A stretch of 64,000 nucleotides of DNA from Phaseolus vulgaris (GCF_000499845.2 NC_023750.2:7841082-7905081), one strand, 5' to 3'. Shown: positions 20,641-33,047, numbered from the stretch's first letter. Notes: a model not told the origin generated them from the sequence alone. Numbers and translations are program-made.

Positions 20641-23226
20641 CGTCCAACCGATCATTCGTCCGGCTAAATCTGGCTTAGTGAGGATCTTTACAATAGGGTA
20701 ATTTGTCCGAACAATAATCCGATGATTCTGAAAATACATACGCATTCGTCGGGCGGTAATGATGAGGGCCATGGCTACCTTTTCGATCGTCTGGTATCGG
20801 ATTTCGGCGCCATGAAGGGCGCGGCTGACGAAGTAAACCGGCCGTTCTTCAAAATTAATTTCTTGCACTAAGACTGAGCTGACGGCTTCGTGTGAAACGG
20901 CGAGGTAGACTATGATGGGTTCTCGTGCGTCCGGTTTCTGGATTACCGGCGGGGTTGATAAAAAAGTTTTCAAATCGAGGAAAATTTCCTCACATTCGGT
21001 CGACCACTCGAAGCGGGATGCTTTTTTCAGTAGTCGGACGATTGGCCTCGTTCGTTCGGCGAGTTTAGGAACAAATCTGGATAGTGCGGTGAGTCGGCCG
21101 ATAAGTCTCTGAATTTCCTGAATGGAGTTGGGACTTCGCATTTCGGAGATAGCTCTGCACTTCTCGGGGTTAGCTTCTATGCCTCTATGAGTTAGCATAA
21201 AACCTAAGAACTTCCCCCCCTCGACGCCGAACGCACACTTGTCCGGATTGAGTCGCATCTGGTGTTGACGGAGGGCCTGAAAAACTTCTTTTAGGTCGGC
21301 AATATGTTGTTTGCATGAGTCGGACTTGACGACGATGTCATCGACATAGACTTCAACATTCCTACCAATCATGTCGTGGAATACGTGGTCCATTAGTCTT
21401 TGATAAGTGGCTCCGGCATTTTTGAGTCCGAAGGGCATCACTTCATAGTAGAAATTGCCGGAATCAGTCATGAAGGCCGTCTTCTTCCGGTCGGCCGGGT
21501 GCATTTGGATTTGATTATAGCCAGAGTAGGCATCAAGGAAGCTGAGGATGTGATGCCCGGCTGCACCGTCGACGAGACGATCAATGGTAGGCAGAGGATA
21601 CGAGTCTTTTGGGCAAGCTTTATTGAGGTCTGTGTAGTCAACACACATACGCCATTTTCCGTTCGCTTTCTTCACCATAACCACGTTGGCTAGCCATGTG
21701 GTGTAATGGGCCTTCCGAATGAATCCAGCCTGTAACAATTTGTCGGCTTCCTCACGTGCGGCTTGACGTCGTTCCTCGCCTATATGTCTTTTCTTTTGAG
21801 CTATTGGCTTAGCTTCTCTATACAGTGATAATCGGTGAGTGATAACCTGTGGGTCTACGCCAGGCATATCAACGGCCGTCCAGGCGAAAAGATCGGCATT
21901 TTTAACAAGTGTCGTCCCGATGGCTATTCGGTCGTCCGGTTTCAGCGAAGTACCGATGTGCGTAGTGTGGCGATCATCGCGAAGCGGGAATGGATGCAAG
22001 TCTTCTCCTGCTTCCATACGGGGATCGTCCATGCGAGGGTCGAGGTCAACAAGGGCTATCATTTGACGACGAGACATGTGTCGTCCGAAACGCCGTGTGG
22101 GGGAACGTCCTCGTTTTTGCGGGACTCGGTCGTCCGTATTGGTTGTATAGAGTCGTCGAGTTGGCTCACTTTTCAAACTTGCTACATAGCATTCCCTAGC
22201 GGTTTTTTGATCGACATGGATGGTTGCAATGTCGTTAGTGGCCGAAGGGAATTTCATGGCTAAGTGTGGGGTGGAGACAATGGCTTTTAATCTGTTGATA
22301 GACGGCCGGCCGAGCAGGATGTTGTAAGAAGTCTGGGCATTAACCAGCAGATATCGTACGTTTATTGTTTTGTGGAGACCATCTTCCTCACCGAAGGTTG
22401 TATACAAGTCTATATACCCCTTAGTGTCGACCCGTTCACCTGAGAACCCTACAATTTGTTCGTTATAGGGTTGAATTTCTGATTCTGGACTGCGCATTTT
22501 TTTGAAGATTTCCCAGTATAATATGTCGACTGAGCTACCTTGGTCGACCAAGGTCTTGGCAATTGCGAACTTGTCAATTTCGACAGTGATTACCATAGGG
22601 TCGTCCTGGGCTGGATCTATAGCTGTAAAGTCGTCGTCAGTGAAGGTGATCGGAGGTATGTGTGGACGCCTCCTTATGGTAGCATGAGCGGATTGGATGT
22701 CTCGGAGATGTTTCTTTCGGGCGGAATTTGAGCACCCGCCACCGGCAAAGCCTCCAGCTATATAATTAACTTCGTGGTTCGGTTCGCCCAAGTTAACGGG
22801 TCCAGCAATTATGTTGATGACTTCGCGGACTCGTTGGCGAGGTCGGGCGTTTCGGTCGGGACTTTTGCTACGGGCGCGTGTACGCCGAACGGGGCTTTCG
22901 CTGCGTTTTCGCGAAGTCTGGCTACGGTCAGTGTGGCGTTTGTAATCGTTACGGTACGACCGGTCGACACCACGGGAAGGACGGTCAGTATTCCGTGGTG
23001 GGGATCTTGAACTCCTTGTCCTCTTGACGAACTGCCGTAAATGGCCAGCTTGGATGAGTTCTTCAATTTTATCCTTCAAAGCTTGACATCCTTCGGTCGT
23101 GTGACCGAAATTCTGATGGTATTGACAACGCTTAGCAGTATCTGCATTCGGTGGTGTTTGATACTGCTTCAATGTCGGGATTAGGTCCGTTTGTAGTGCT
23201 TCATCTAGGGCTCGTCCCCTCGGCAC
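20614..23226 (-). pseudogene. Tat-1 pol: gag C-terminus, protease, RT, truncated RNase H
   Basis: The frame is open for about 870 residues without an ATG at its start (GTG), as expected for part of a polyprotein. A CX2H-type knuckle, CQYHQNFGHTTEGC, lies at 34-47. The aspartic protease site reads VDQGSSVDILY, with Gln between Asp and Gly. The RT carries FLDAYSGYNQIQM, MPFGLKNAGATYQRLM and the catalytic YVDDIVV. An RNase H start (VYFVSRALHGAEIRYQTIEK) follows. It stops in ELSELLL, exactly where the tandem array begins. The rest of RNase H and the whole integrase are missing. The frame differs from that of the upstream gag. Confidence 0.92.
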
Positions 23227-23228
23227 AG

Positions 23229-24188
23229 TTAAAGGGGTGTAACTGTTAAACCTGGGGATTCGGCCTCCCCTATTCGGTCGGACCTCAGAGTGGTTCGGAC
23301 GGTTCGTTCGGTTTCGACTTCTCTTTCCTTACTTTGAGTTTGGTCTTTAAGGGCTCCGAAGCCGATAGCTTTGAACCGTTGATGATAATCAATGTGTTCT
23401 TCGATTTGCATGAATTTGGTTGCTCGAGTTCGGAGGTCCTCCATGTCTTGAGGTGGTTTCTTGATGAGACTTTTAGTGAAACGGCTCGGTCGGATGGCCG
23501 AGACCAAATGGTGCAATGCAACCTCTTGTTTGAGCCCTCGGATGTTCATGCATGCTTTGTTGAACCTATCTAGAAAGGTTCTAAGAGATTCACCTTTTTC
23601 TTGTTGTACCGCTAGGAGAGACATGGAGGACATGTGATGCGGTCGGCTAGTGGCATATTGAGTGGAGAATTTTGCGGCTAGGATGTCAAAATCGTTAATG
23701 GAGTTTGGAGGCAGCTCTGTGAACCAGGTAAGAGGTTCTCCCTGGAGCGACGTGGGAAATACTTTACACCACACATTGTTATCTGTGGTATACAAAGTCA
23801 TTTGCGTCTTGTAGACATTTAAGTGTTCGTCCGGGTCGGTCGAGCCGTCATAGAGTTTAATGACGAGGCCTCTCCATTTGTCAGGAAGTGGAGTGGTGAT
23901 AATTTCGTCTGTAAAAGGATGACCCCTTTTATTTGACTTTCTTTCGACTGTTTCAGCTCTGGAAGCAGGATTGGTATTGGCAGGTGTAGGTATGCGAGAG
24001 GCGGTTCGGTCGGCCATATGGGATTGGCCTTCTCGTTCGGGATTATCGACCTGTTGTTGGAGTCGTGCATTCTGCTCTCTTAATAAGGCGATTTCTTCTT
24101 CTTGGCGGCGTCTATCTTCTTCTTGGAGGCGTCTATCTTCTTCATGTTGACGATGGTCTTCCATCCCCTTTTGTCGCAGTTCCTCCAT
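23229..24188 (-). pseudogene. Tat-1 gag (retrotransposon gag domain)
   Basis: About 319 residues. Residues 1-60 form a charged coiled-coil (repeated HRQHEEDRRLQEEDRRRQEE-like heptads). The gag core follows, with LYDGSTDPDEHLNVYKTQM, PLTWFTELPPNSI and ESLRTFLDRFNKACMNIRGL. The frame shifts near 23240-23275: the gag frame ends at TAA (23229-23231), while the polyprotein frame continues into pol. An ATG 24 codons upstream (24258-24260) is in the same frame but separated by a TAA at 24195-24197, so the N-terminus is also cut. Gag would form the virus-like particle. Confidence 0.9.
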
Positions 24189-24293
24189 CTGAGCTTAGAG
24201 GATTTGGATCATAGTCATCTGTTCTGCCATAGCGTCGTTGTTGTTTCTTGTCGCAACCATTATAGCTTCAAAAATTGAAGATTTGCCTCGGCC

Positions 24294-24310
24294 CCACGGT
24301 GGGCGCCAAT
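24294..24310 (-). promoter_or_regulatory. Primer binding site of Tat-1
   Basis: Immediately inside the 5' LTR the minus strand reads ATTGGCGCCCACCGTGGGGC. TGGCGCC begins two bases after the LTR and matches the CCA 3' end of a tRNA. The tRNA species is not assigned. Confidence 0.75.
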
Positions 24311-24836
24311 TGTACCTGAGTGAAGAGATGGGGCCCAGGCACGGTCGGTTGACGTGGTGTAATTGCTGACGTGTTGATCTTCTTCTCCTCTGGTCGATTG
24401 TCCTTTCTTGCTGTCTCCTTTGGTCGGTCGTCCCTTCGTGCTATCCACTTCGGTCGGGCGGGGGAGGGTACCTGCGAAGGCACTCCGACGCTCAAGTAAG
24501 TATGAGATTCTAAGCGCAGTTTCGTAAGTGAATGAAAACGTACCTTTCTCTGGCTTGAGCACAGTATTTATAGGATTGCCTAATGGGCTTTCTATCCCTT
24601 GGGCTCAGGGTGGTTATGGATATGTCTTGTCAGTCGTGCTCCGGAATACCCGGGGAACATATCTTCTCTAAACGCATATTCCTTATTCTTCGGAGGTGTA
24701 TCTTAACCACCTTAGCTTGTCACATAAATGCCCTTATATTTATTGTGTATACGGCCGGTCGGAACGTGCGTTCGTTTCCATTTATTGTGTATAAGACCGG
24801 TCGGCCACGTGCGTTCGTCCGGTGCCTACCAGTACA
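24311..24836 (-). repeat. 5' LTR of Tat-1
   Basis: 526 bp, same boundaries as 18578-19103. On the minus strand it drives the element. A TATAAATACTG (minus strand of CAGTATTTATA, near 24563-24573) may be its TATA box. Confidence 0.95.
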
Positions 24837-24841
24837 AGTAG

Positions 24842-25435
24842 ATTTAGTCTAAAAAAATGTTAAAAAACTAAATTTGGACTCATTTAGTTTAATAATTTTT
24901 TAAAAATTTCTAGTGATATTATGCCACTAATATATTTAATTATACTTGTGACCAATAATGTGACAAAAGGTATACTAAACTTTAACGGAATAAAACATTT
25001 TCTTTTACAATAACATTATGTATTTTAAAAAATAGGAAAATGTAAAATTATTTTGGTTTCAAATATTTAAGTCGCTATATATCGAATACTTCTTTCTAGA
25101 ATTTTATTAATAATATTGGATTTCTAAATTAATAAAAAATAAAATAATAAAAAATATTTTAGAAATGTTCGAAAGCTTTTGTATAAAGAGCCATCATCAG
25201 TTAAAAGTTAAGACTGCTACCCATGAACCAACAAAAATATACATCCATCACAACTACCACCAATGTATATGAGCAAAATTTGTTTTATTAATTATTTTTT
25301 TATTGTTAAAAAAATATAAGATAACATGTTTCCAACAAAATAGATTATTTCAGGCATAACTACATCTAAAAATAGAGGACTTCATTAGATGAAAAACTTC
25401 TCACAAGCCTTTCCCTTCCCTAGGTAGATCACGTG
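24842..25435. other. AT-rich intergenic stretch
   Basis: No supported feature was found here. Confidence 0.4.
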
Positions 25436-27046
25436 AAAAACGCATTTCACCAAAATGGTGTAGTTTTTTTTTTATATTTATGTAATTGAGCAAATGCAGA
25501 AAAATTACACTAAGTAATTCTTGGTCAAAGTTGCTAATGATGTAGGTAACATTAATTAAATTTATTAATCTACCCACTTTTTATTTTTTAATTAAAGTTT
25601 CTAACTGGATTGACAACTTCAATTTAAATAAAATTGGACATTGGATTGACAATTTCTCTCAATTAAAGTTGTCAATTCGGTTGTCAAGTTCAGTTGATTT
25701 TTTTTTTTTCAAAAGAAATGCAATTAATATTTTTGAAAATAAAAATATATAGTTAAAAATTTTATTTTAATTATAATATCAAGCAAGGTTTTTCTTCCTC
25801 AAAACACATGTCAAACATACACTTTGCTGAGAACTTTATGTTCACATGGCTACATAGATTCCTTTTGGGTACAATAATGACAATGTCATAGAGATTCTTT
25901 TGACAATGAAGTTTCAATTCAAACTTATGTTAATTGGTTGGGTGAATTTAAACTTTCAGGAATTCTATTTAATAGAGTCCTATCTCCTATCCAATTCTCA
26001 AGTTCAATCGTTTCAATAACAATCTTTTCGTTCGCCAGGTGTTCAACCAACCCAGTTGTTCGGATATAGGGATCAACATCAAATGTCATTCCAATCGTCA
26101 TTCCATCAACCACCTTTCAACTACTCAACATCTCCATCTCAACAACAACTTTTTGTTGGTCCATCAAATCCCTTTGCATCCTCTCTACCATGACCCCCCT
26201 TCCCCCCCATCTGCCTACAATCCAATGTTATCCATGAAGTATTATCGACCAACAATGCCTTCACAAGTGTCCGAAAATCAGAATGATGATAATGAAGTCG
26301 AAGGCACTGACGATGACATTTCACCTCCACCCCCTCCTACCCTTCCATCCGAACAACAACCACAACAACGACCACGAAGACAATGAAGAAGACCACCATG
26401 TGGCACTGCTTCGGATAGATGACAACTTTTCCTACATCTCTATTTTATAATCATGTATAAATTGTACTTATTTATCATTTTATAAATATTTTTTAAACGC
26501 TACCCTATTTATTTATAACTATATCAACTATAAATGCTACTTCACGAACATAATTTCAATTTCTTAAAAACAACAAAAGTATTTTTTAATTTTAACATTA
26601 TTTAAAAATGCTAAATATTTTACATTTATTACACAACCTATTTTTAATCCAACTTAATTTTGGGTAACTTTGTTTCTTGTGAAAACAAAATTCAGTTTTA
26701 ATTTTTTTTTAGTTTTAATTTAAAAAATTATTATTATATAAATTTTTAATTTTAAAAAAAAATCAATTATTTTAAAAAAAATCAACTGAACTTGTCAACC
26801 GAATTGACAACTTTAATTGAGAGAAATTATTAATCCAATGTCCAATTTTATTTAAACTAAAGTTGTCAATCCCGTTAGAAACTTTAATTAAAAAATAAGA
26901 AGTGGGTAATTTAATAAATTTAACTGATATTGTTTACACCATTAGCAACTTTGACCAAAAAATATTCATTTCTGTAATTTTTTCTACATTTGCCCATTTA
27001 CGTAAATATGAAAAAAAACTGACCATTTTTGTGAAATATCCTCAAA
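25436..27046. mobile_element. Mutator-like element with about 270-bp terminal inverted repeats
   Basis: The left arm (about 25436-25705) and right arm (about 26775-27046) are inverted copies at roughly 85-90% identity by eye. They share GGTCAAAGTTGCTAATG, TTTTTTAATTAAAGTTTCTAAC, ATAAAATTGGACATTGGATT and AAAGTTGTCAATTCGGTTG. Long inverted repeats around a captured coding segment suggest a MULE. A 9-bp target duplication was not found, so the outer limits are approximate. Confidence 0.7.
26035..26440 (+). pseudogene. Gln/Pro-rich C-terminal fragment, MAIN/plant-mobile-domain-like
   Basis: Two frames together read like a transposon-associated protein tail: FQPTQLFGYRDQHQMSFQSS and FHQPPFNYSTSPSQQQLFVG, then, after a stop and frame change, an acidic-proline segment ending SPPPPPTLPSEQQPQQRPRR and RRPPCGTASD. 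That order (Gln-rich, then an Arg/Pro/Cys-Gly end) resembles the tails of plant mobile domain proteins carried by MULEs. The mobile domain itself is absent. The family assignment is from memory and moderate only. Confidence 0.4.
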
Positions 27047-27059
27047 ATGACAATTTATT

Positions 27060-27195
27060 TTTTATTATGCAGCTTAGATGAGTGTTGCTTGTAATGTTAG
27101 AAGTTGAATGTTCTTAATGATTTTATATATGGAATGAGGTATCCTTTAAATATTTTTATCATTTATTTATTTTTATTGATAAAAAAAAATATCAT
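27060..27195 (+). mobile_element. LINE 3' tail fragment
   Basis: It carries the family tail in degraded form: ATATATGGAATGAGGTATCC, then TTTATTTTTATTGATAAAAAA. No coding part remains. Confidence 0.5.
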
Positions 27196-27489
27196 TGCTG
27201 GTAATTAGAAGAAGATATATTATATTTTATGTATATCCAAACTTTCAATTGTGCCATGCAGATTTTGTTTTCAATATCTGCATACTTGGTTTTGTTTCTG
27301 GTTTAGCTTAAAATAAGAAAACTACAAAAAAATATTCAAAGAAGAGTGGTGTAAAATAGATTGGATTCTCATCCAACCATTACACAAGTTCTAGATTATA
27401 AATGTAACATTACATGTAAAAAAGAGATGTTCAACAATTTTGTACTATTTTAGACATAAAGCGTATAATTTGTTTACTATAAAAAAAAC

Positions 27490-28240
27490 GAATAAATAAA
27501 TAAAAGGTATTTTAGAGATACTCAGTCGTTATACAAGATCATATCTAACCTCCTTACTCTAACATACAAACCTAAACCTAACATGTGATACAATACGTAA
27601 ATATAAACCATTAAAACACCCATTAAAACCCCTCTACTCATCAAAACAAATCACCTAGTAATTTTTGACATACCTCATACAAACTAGTGGCTCAAGACAC
27701 CAATCAAAATATGAAAACCTTACCCATTAGACTTTGTTCATTACCATGACTCCTTCAGCTGCACCATTGTGAAAATTTCTATATTTTAAAGATCGTATAA
27801 TTCTTATGTTTCCACAGTTCACCTACATCTGCTATCCACACACTACTCCAAATCTGGTTAACACTTTCATTTACGCCTTTCATCTTAAAATTTAAAAAAT
27901 GTTTTTTTGGCTCTCAATGATCCGTCGATGTCAATCTCATCCATTCGTATCACTTAGACCACACAAGCTAGGAAACTCTACACGTGCAAAAAAGATGAGA
28001 CGTAGTTTTCTCTTCCTCTCCACACATACTACAAATATTACTCACCAAGCAAATGCCCCTTCTTACCAAATATAGATGTTACCTATTATGCTTTAAAGTG
28101 CATAATAGAGTGTCTAACTTTACTTCCCATCTAATTAGGCTTGTTCTCGTAGTCAAATTTCCTAGGATAACCCTCCAAGTCTTAATTAATGGAATATTGT
28201 TGAAGTTACTTTAGCTCTTCAGTTTATTTCTTCTAACATA
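27490..28240 (-). pseudogene. LINE C-terminal (zf-RVT) fragment
   Basis: The minus strand translates to RTSLIRWEVKL, SNICSMCGEEEKTTSHLFCT and IWSSVWIADVGELWKHKN, with stops between. These are the zinc-ribbon-like and terminal motifs of plant LINE ORF2; compare HIFCTYRVDWLVW in the LINE at 8107-12280. The tail on the plus strand begins near 27490 (AATAAATAAATAAAAGG, then a degraded ACTCAGTCGTTATAC). Confidence 0.7.
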
Positions 28241-28359
28241 AAAGTTACAATATTACGTTGAAACCTAACCTATATTTCTATTCTAAAGTTACTGAGAATA
28301 GTTCATAATCGAATTATAAACCCTAATTTATATTTTTATTCTAAAATTACGTTCAACTT

Positions 28360-28800
28360 TTTTTTATCAGCAATAAATAAATAAAATAAAATGAGACACT
28401 TCAAGGGTGTTCTAATCCTTATACATAGAATCCCAAACCAAGATTCTTAGCACCCAACCAACTGGGGATCCAACAAACATCACAACACATTAGTCATATT
28501 AATATACCAGATCAAGATACAAGAGCACAACAAAATACAATTACATCAACTCTCCAAAGGAATCACATTCTCAAAACAAGACACAAAAGTCCAACAACTA
28601 AAGAAGATATTTGCCAACAAACAGAAATAAACCAAACCCAAGCGTCAAAACCATCAAACCGACCCTACAAGGAGAATATAGAAGCCAAAAAAAATCCTGC
28701 ACAAAACACACCACGACTTCGAAATGTGGACAAAGCGTTAAACATAAATCATCCCAACTTTCTATTCTCGGTCAAAATCTCAAACCAAAATGATAAGTAT
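28360..28800 (-). mobile_element. LINE 3' UTR fragment
   Basis: It has the reverse-complement tail signature: TTTTTTTTATCAGCAATAAA, GAGACACTTCAAGGGTGTTC and CCTTATACATAG. It is followed by the family 3' UTR (CAACTGGGGATCCAACAAAC) also seen in sense at 3783-3950. There is no coding sequence. Confidence 0.65.
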
Positions 28801-30643
28801 GAAAGTATTTTCTACACGTTTTCCAGATCATGGGTGACCCTTTTTTCTACATCATTTTAACTTTTATGCAGTGAAAAAAGTTGAAATTATTGCCATCTCA
28901 TGGAAATTACGAGTGAGATTAGCGTTGAAAAACAAAGGGTTTGATGAGTTATCTGTCGATTAATTTGTGTTCTCATCGTAGTTATCGCTTCAAACGTGCA
29001 AAATTGTTCCCAAAAATAAGACATGCAACTCTAATAATGAGATAAATTTCAAAATGTAAAATAAAAAACTAAAATTCTATACAGTTACTTTTCAAATCTT
29101 TCACTTCTTTAAGCATTCCAATAGACATTGTAAATCGATTGATGTGATCTAAAAGTTAAACTCCTGTTCAACTTGGTTTGAATTTGATCTATGGTTCAAA
29201 CTAAAACTAATCTGTTTACATTTCTTAATCTATGTTTATATAATATATTTTTAAATAAAACCAATAATAGATAAATGTTTTCCAGGCTAATTATTTCATA
29301 CTTTGACCTTATATATTCTTTTTAGGCAATAGGTTTTTTAGGCTCACTTTATCAAGTTAACAGATTATTTTAACTTAATTTAAAAAACAGAATTTTAATA
29401 TAATTTAAAATTTTGGAAAGTGAGGGTATTTTAAAAATTAGTTAAAAAAAATGAAATTAATTTTTTTTATATTTAATTATTTAATATATTAATTTTAACA
29501 CGTACTTTTTTTTATAAAAGCTTTCATGTTAGATATCACTATGCAATTTGACATTTTAACTAGGTCACCTCAAATAATAATAATCATTTGTCATCACATA
29601 AAAACAGTATTAATATATATATATATAAATTTGGAGACTAGACCAAAATTCATATGTTAACAACATAAAGAATTCTAAGAACAAACGAAAACTTATTATA
29701 ACAATGAAATGATATTCTCTGTGAATAAATCTTAAATTAATCAACTTAGCACATATATTTTAATAATATAAATTTTTATTTATTAAAAATTATAATTACA
29801 ATTTTTAAAAATAGGTCAGATCAACCTAAGTTCTTTCAGGTTTCAATTAAATAGGTAACATTATCATCCACTTTAATTTAGGCCATTATTTTTAACCTGA
29901 TTCCATTCATAAATGTATTTATTAACTCATCAACTACTTCATTTGAAACTACATTAATTGTTCAACAATCCTCTACCCTCAATAAACCATCTAGGAAAAC
30001 ACTTCGATCCTCCTAACCTTGAAGGTTCCAAACATAATTAACAATAGTTTTGAACAAAGATATAGAATCTGTATCAAACTCAGATATCTGCAAAATACAA
30101 TAATAAGACACAAGGATTTGAATAGCAGCTACTATGTATTGTTCTATATTAACATCCAAGCTTTATACTTTGATAATTTGTACTGCAGTTTCGTCTATCA
30201 ATTTGAATTACACTTCATTCTTAAAATTCTTGTGGTCATATTAACCCTGTGATGTGATATGCATTAAACGTTGATCCCTAAGGAAGTGAAAAAAAGCTTT
30301 TACCTGAACTTTCAAATACTAATATATTAGTTTAGTTAAATACACTAATTCAAGGTAGATCAAGATAAGTAAAGAAATAACTTTAATATATATATATATA
30401 TATATATTATAATTACATAAATACTTACTTCTTTTATCTTTTTATCAATATGACACTTATGTTCCTTATAATTTAAAAATACATTTACCTTTCTTATATG
30501 TTTAATAAACAATATATATTCACCTCCCTTACTTTATTTATAAAGAATAAAAATTTAACTATTTTGTCTGTAAACTATTTTTTAACTTTTATATTTTAAA
30601 ACATTTGTTTCATATTTTTCATAATTTTTATTTAAATTTTATT

Positions 30644-30687
<44 letters not shown>

Positions 30688-31169
30688 GGAAAGAATGTCA
30701 CCTAGTTAAAGAAATATATAAAAAAACTAAGTGTTATTTATTATAGGGTATATGCTTATTTAAAAACAACAAGTAATATTATGTTATTAAAAATATAAAG
30801 GAAGTCTAATATTTATTTTAAAACTAAAATGTTTCGAATATTAATTTTTAGAAAATTTTAAAAGATAAATATATTATTCAATAAATAACCTCATATTGGA
30901 AAGTGAAATCTTCCTTATTTATAGTGTGAACAATGATGTGTTGATTTCCCTAGAATTTATAGTGTGCACAATGGTGTGTTCTTTTATCTCAATAAAAATA
31001 TAAATGAAAGAATTCAAGTATCACTAACGGTGGGGCAAGGGTAAAGGCTCATGTGAAGGATAAAGGAAAAGGGTTGAAAGAAACATTTAATTCCAAATAT
31101 TAATATTAAAAAAGATAAATATTTTTAAATATAATTTGACTTAACTTAATTTTTAAAGTTATTACGTAT
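28801..31169. other. AT-rich intergenic stretch with TA microsatellites
   Basis: No gene was recognised. Dinucleotide TA runs lie at about 29616-29630, 30386-30408 and 30645-30682, the last about 38 bp long. Confidence 0.5.
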
Positions 31170-31527
31170 CACTACAAGAAAATCATAAATAAAAACAAAT
31201 TTTATAGACAAAAAATAATTAGTTGCTACAGTGACTAAATTAGAGACTATTTTAAAGACTAAATTATCTTTTTATTATTGTTAAATATTTTCTAAGTTGG
31301 TATTTAATTAGCTACCAAGGTTTTAACTACCAATTACTTAGATTCTAAATTTGGTAAAAAAACCTTGGTAGCTAATTAGATACCAATTTAAAAATCATTT
31401 AACCATAATAGAAATTAACTAATCAAAAGTTTTTTTTATATTTAAAATGATTTCTAATTTAGTTATTATAACAATTAATTGTTTTTGTCTCGTTAAAATT
31501 AGTTTTTATTTTAGATAATTTTTCTAT
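31170..31527. mobile_element. Foldback CACTA-type MITE
   Basis: The left end CACTACAAGAAAATCATAAA is intact; the right end is decayed (GATAATTTTTCTATTC). The internal inverted arms share GTTGCTACAGTGACTAAATT and GGTAGCTAATTAGATACCAA with the MITEs at 987-1368 and 61612-62005. It lies about 1.6 kb upstream of ERF-B. Confidence 0.75.
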
Positions 31528-31929
31528 TCATTAATGAGCAAAGCTTTTATTTTAGGGACGAAATAGTTGATTATATATGTTCACTGTTTATGGAATTTTA
31601 TTTGAGTCAATGAAAATGAAGAAAAATAATAAAAAAAGCTATTGCCAGCTCAAAGTTTGAATTATATTCACAAAGCATGAAAGAAACCACTCATTCATCC
31701 TCCAATAATAATCAAGCAATTTGAAAACCAGAGGCAGTGTAGGCAGTATATGGTTTAATCTTTAATATAAAATATTCTGCAGAATAAACAGTAAAATTTG
31801 ATAATGCATACAGTTTCATTTTCTAAAGGATAAGAAAATTGTTAAATTCTTTGAACACGTATGATTGACTACAAACATTCAATAATTACTTTTTTTTAAC
31901 TAAAATCGAATCAAAAAATAAGTAATTAA

Positions 31930-32420
31930 AAGTAAATTAGTCTTATCGAAAATATTATTATAAATAAAATTATTAAATATAAATTAAGTTTTAAAAAATT
32001 AATCATTATATTGATTAAGTTAAATATTATTTTAAATTAAAAAATAATTAATATCTAAATTATTTTTTATGTTATTAAAAAAAATTACAAAATATTTTTT
32101 AAATTAATATCTAATATTAGTTATCAAGTTTTAACTATTAACTATTTTATATTTTAAATTCAATTTTAATAATTAATTTAGAATTTAAAATATTTAAGAA
32201 TTAAAATTATAATTTTTTAATTAGTCATTAACAACCTTAATACTTAATAGTTGATGTTAGATATCAATTTAAAAAATAATTTATAATTTTTATTAATAGT
32301 TAATAAAAATTATTTTAGATATTAATAATTTTTATTTTACAAAATAATATCGGTTAATATAATAATTAATTATTTTTTTATTTTAAATTAATTAATATTT
32401 AATGATTTTTTTAATGTATG
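31930..32420. mobile_element. Probable degenerate MITE, inverted-repeat hairpin
   Basis: The sequence is self-complementary about a centre near 32170-32200, with arms such as GATATTAATTTTTATTTTACAAA and their inverted counterparts. It has phrases like TTAGATATCAATTT that recall the foldback MITE family. Ends are not preserved. Confidence 0.35.
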
Positions 32421-33039
32421 TATATTTTTTAAAAGAAAAAATATATTTTTAAATGATTAAAGTGTCAAAAGATTTTGCCAATTTCTTCCGAAAGATAAAA
32501 GCCAACTACTAACTTTATTTTTAACTTTTTACCCCACATTTCTTATGAGATATTCAATTTTAAATGTGTTATAAATTACAAAAATAAAGTGTTCAAATGG
32601 CACCCATTTAATATTACAAAAAAAAAATGCTTCTAAAGTTTGAATTAATCATCTCTAAATTTTAAAAAAAATAGTTACTAATTATATTAATTAGAGAATA
32701 ATTTAAAAAAATTAATTTAAAGTATATAAAATGATAATAGCTAATTTTAAAAACGGGTTTAATATCTAGTTCAAACCTATTAAAAAACAATATATCATAA
32801 TTTTCAAGTAATAATCTACGATGTCTAAAATAGATTAATCAATGATTGAATAACTTTACTCAAACTGTATATAAAATCAATTTTACTTTATATATGAATG
32901 GAGCATTAAATAATGTTGAATTAATATAATTTTTTGTAAATTTAGGTGAAAGAAACCTTTTAATCTAAAAACAATTTTTTTTTAAATAATTAAAAAATAT
33001 TTAACAGTGTATAATAAATACCACCAAAAACCAAAATGG

Positions 33040-33047
33040 TATAAATA
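33040..33047 (+). promoter_or_regulatory. TATA box of ERF-B
   Basis: TATAAATA lies about 106 bp upstream of the start codon, followed by a TTCTTCTTCTTC leader. Its flank (ATGGTATAAATACATTAA) resembles the TATA region of the broken ERF copy at 47781-47789. Confidence 0.7.

Larger units (their letters stand above)
18578..24836 (-). mobile_element. Ty3/Gypsy Tat/Retand-like LTR retrotransposon (Tat-1), young, integrase-less
   Basis: Two 526-bp LTRs (18578-19103 and 24311-24836) start TGTACCTGAG and end CAGTACA. They are flanked by a perfect 5-bp duplication, AGTAG (18573-18577 and 24837-24841). Reading the minus strand, the order is 5' LTR, PBS, gag, protease, RT, partial RNase H, tandem array, antisense ORF remnant, PPT, 3' LTR. 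By eye the LTRs differ at one position (19057 region, G versus A), which implies very recent insertion. Integrase is absent, so movement must have relied on another element. The Tat/Retand assignment comes from the gag sequence style, the antisense ORF and the 3' array. Confidence 0.95.

Noticed and set aside
20304..20678. Repetitive 124-codon frame (MPNEAYIILTTLKV repeats) as a repeat protein
   Set aside because: It is a translation of the Tat-1 tandem array, with periodic ATG from ATGCCGAACGAGGC. It has no independent support.
21400..22263. Plus-strand frames of about 97 and 142 codons
   Set aside because: They are antisense shadows of the long Tat-1 pol frame.
29600..30690. TA runs as replication origin or scaffold attachment sites
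   Set aside because: They are simple microsatellites in AT-rich plant DNA, with nothing further to support a function.
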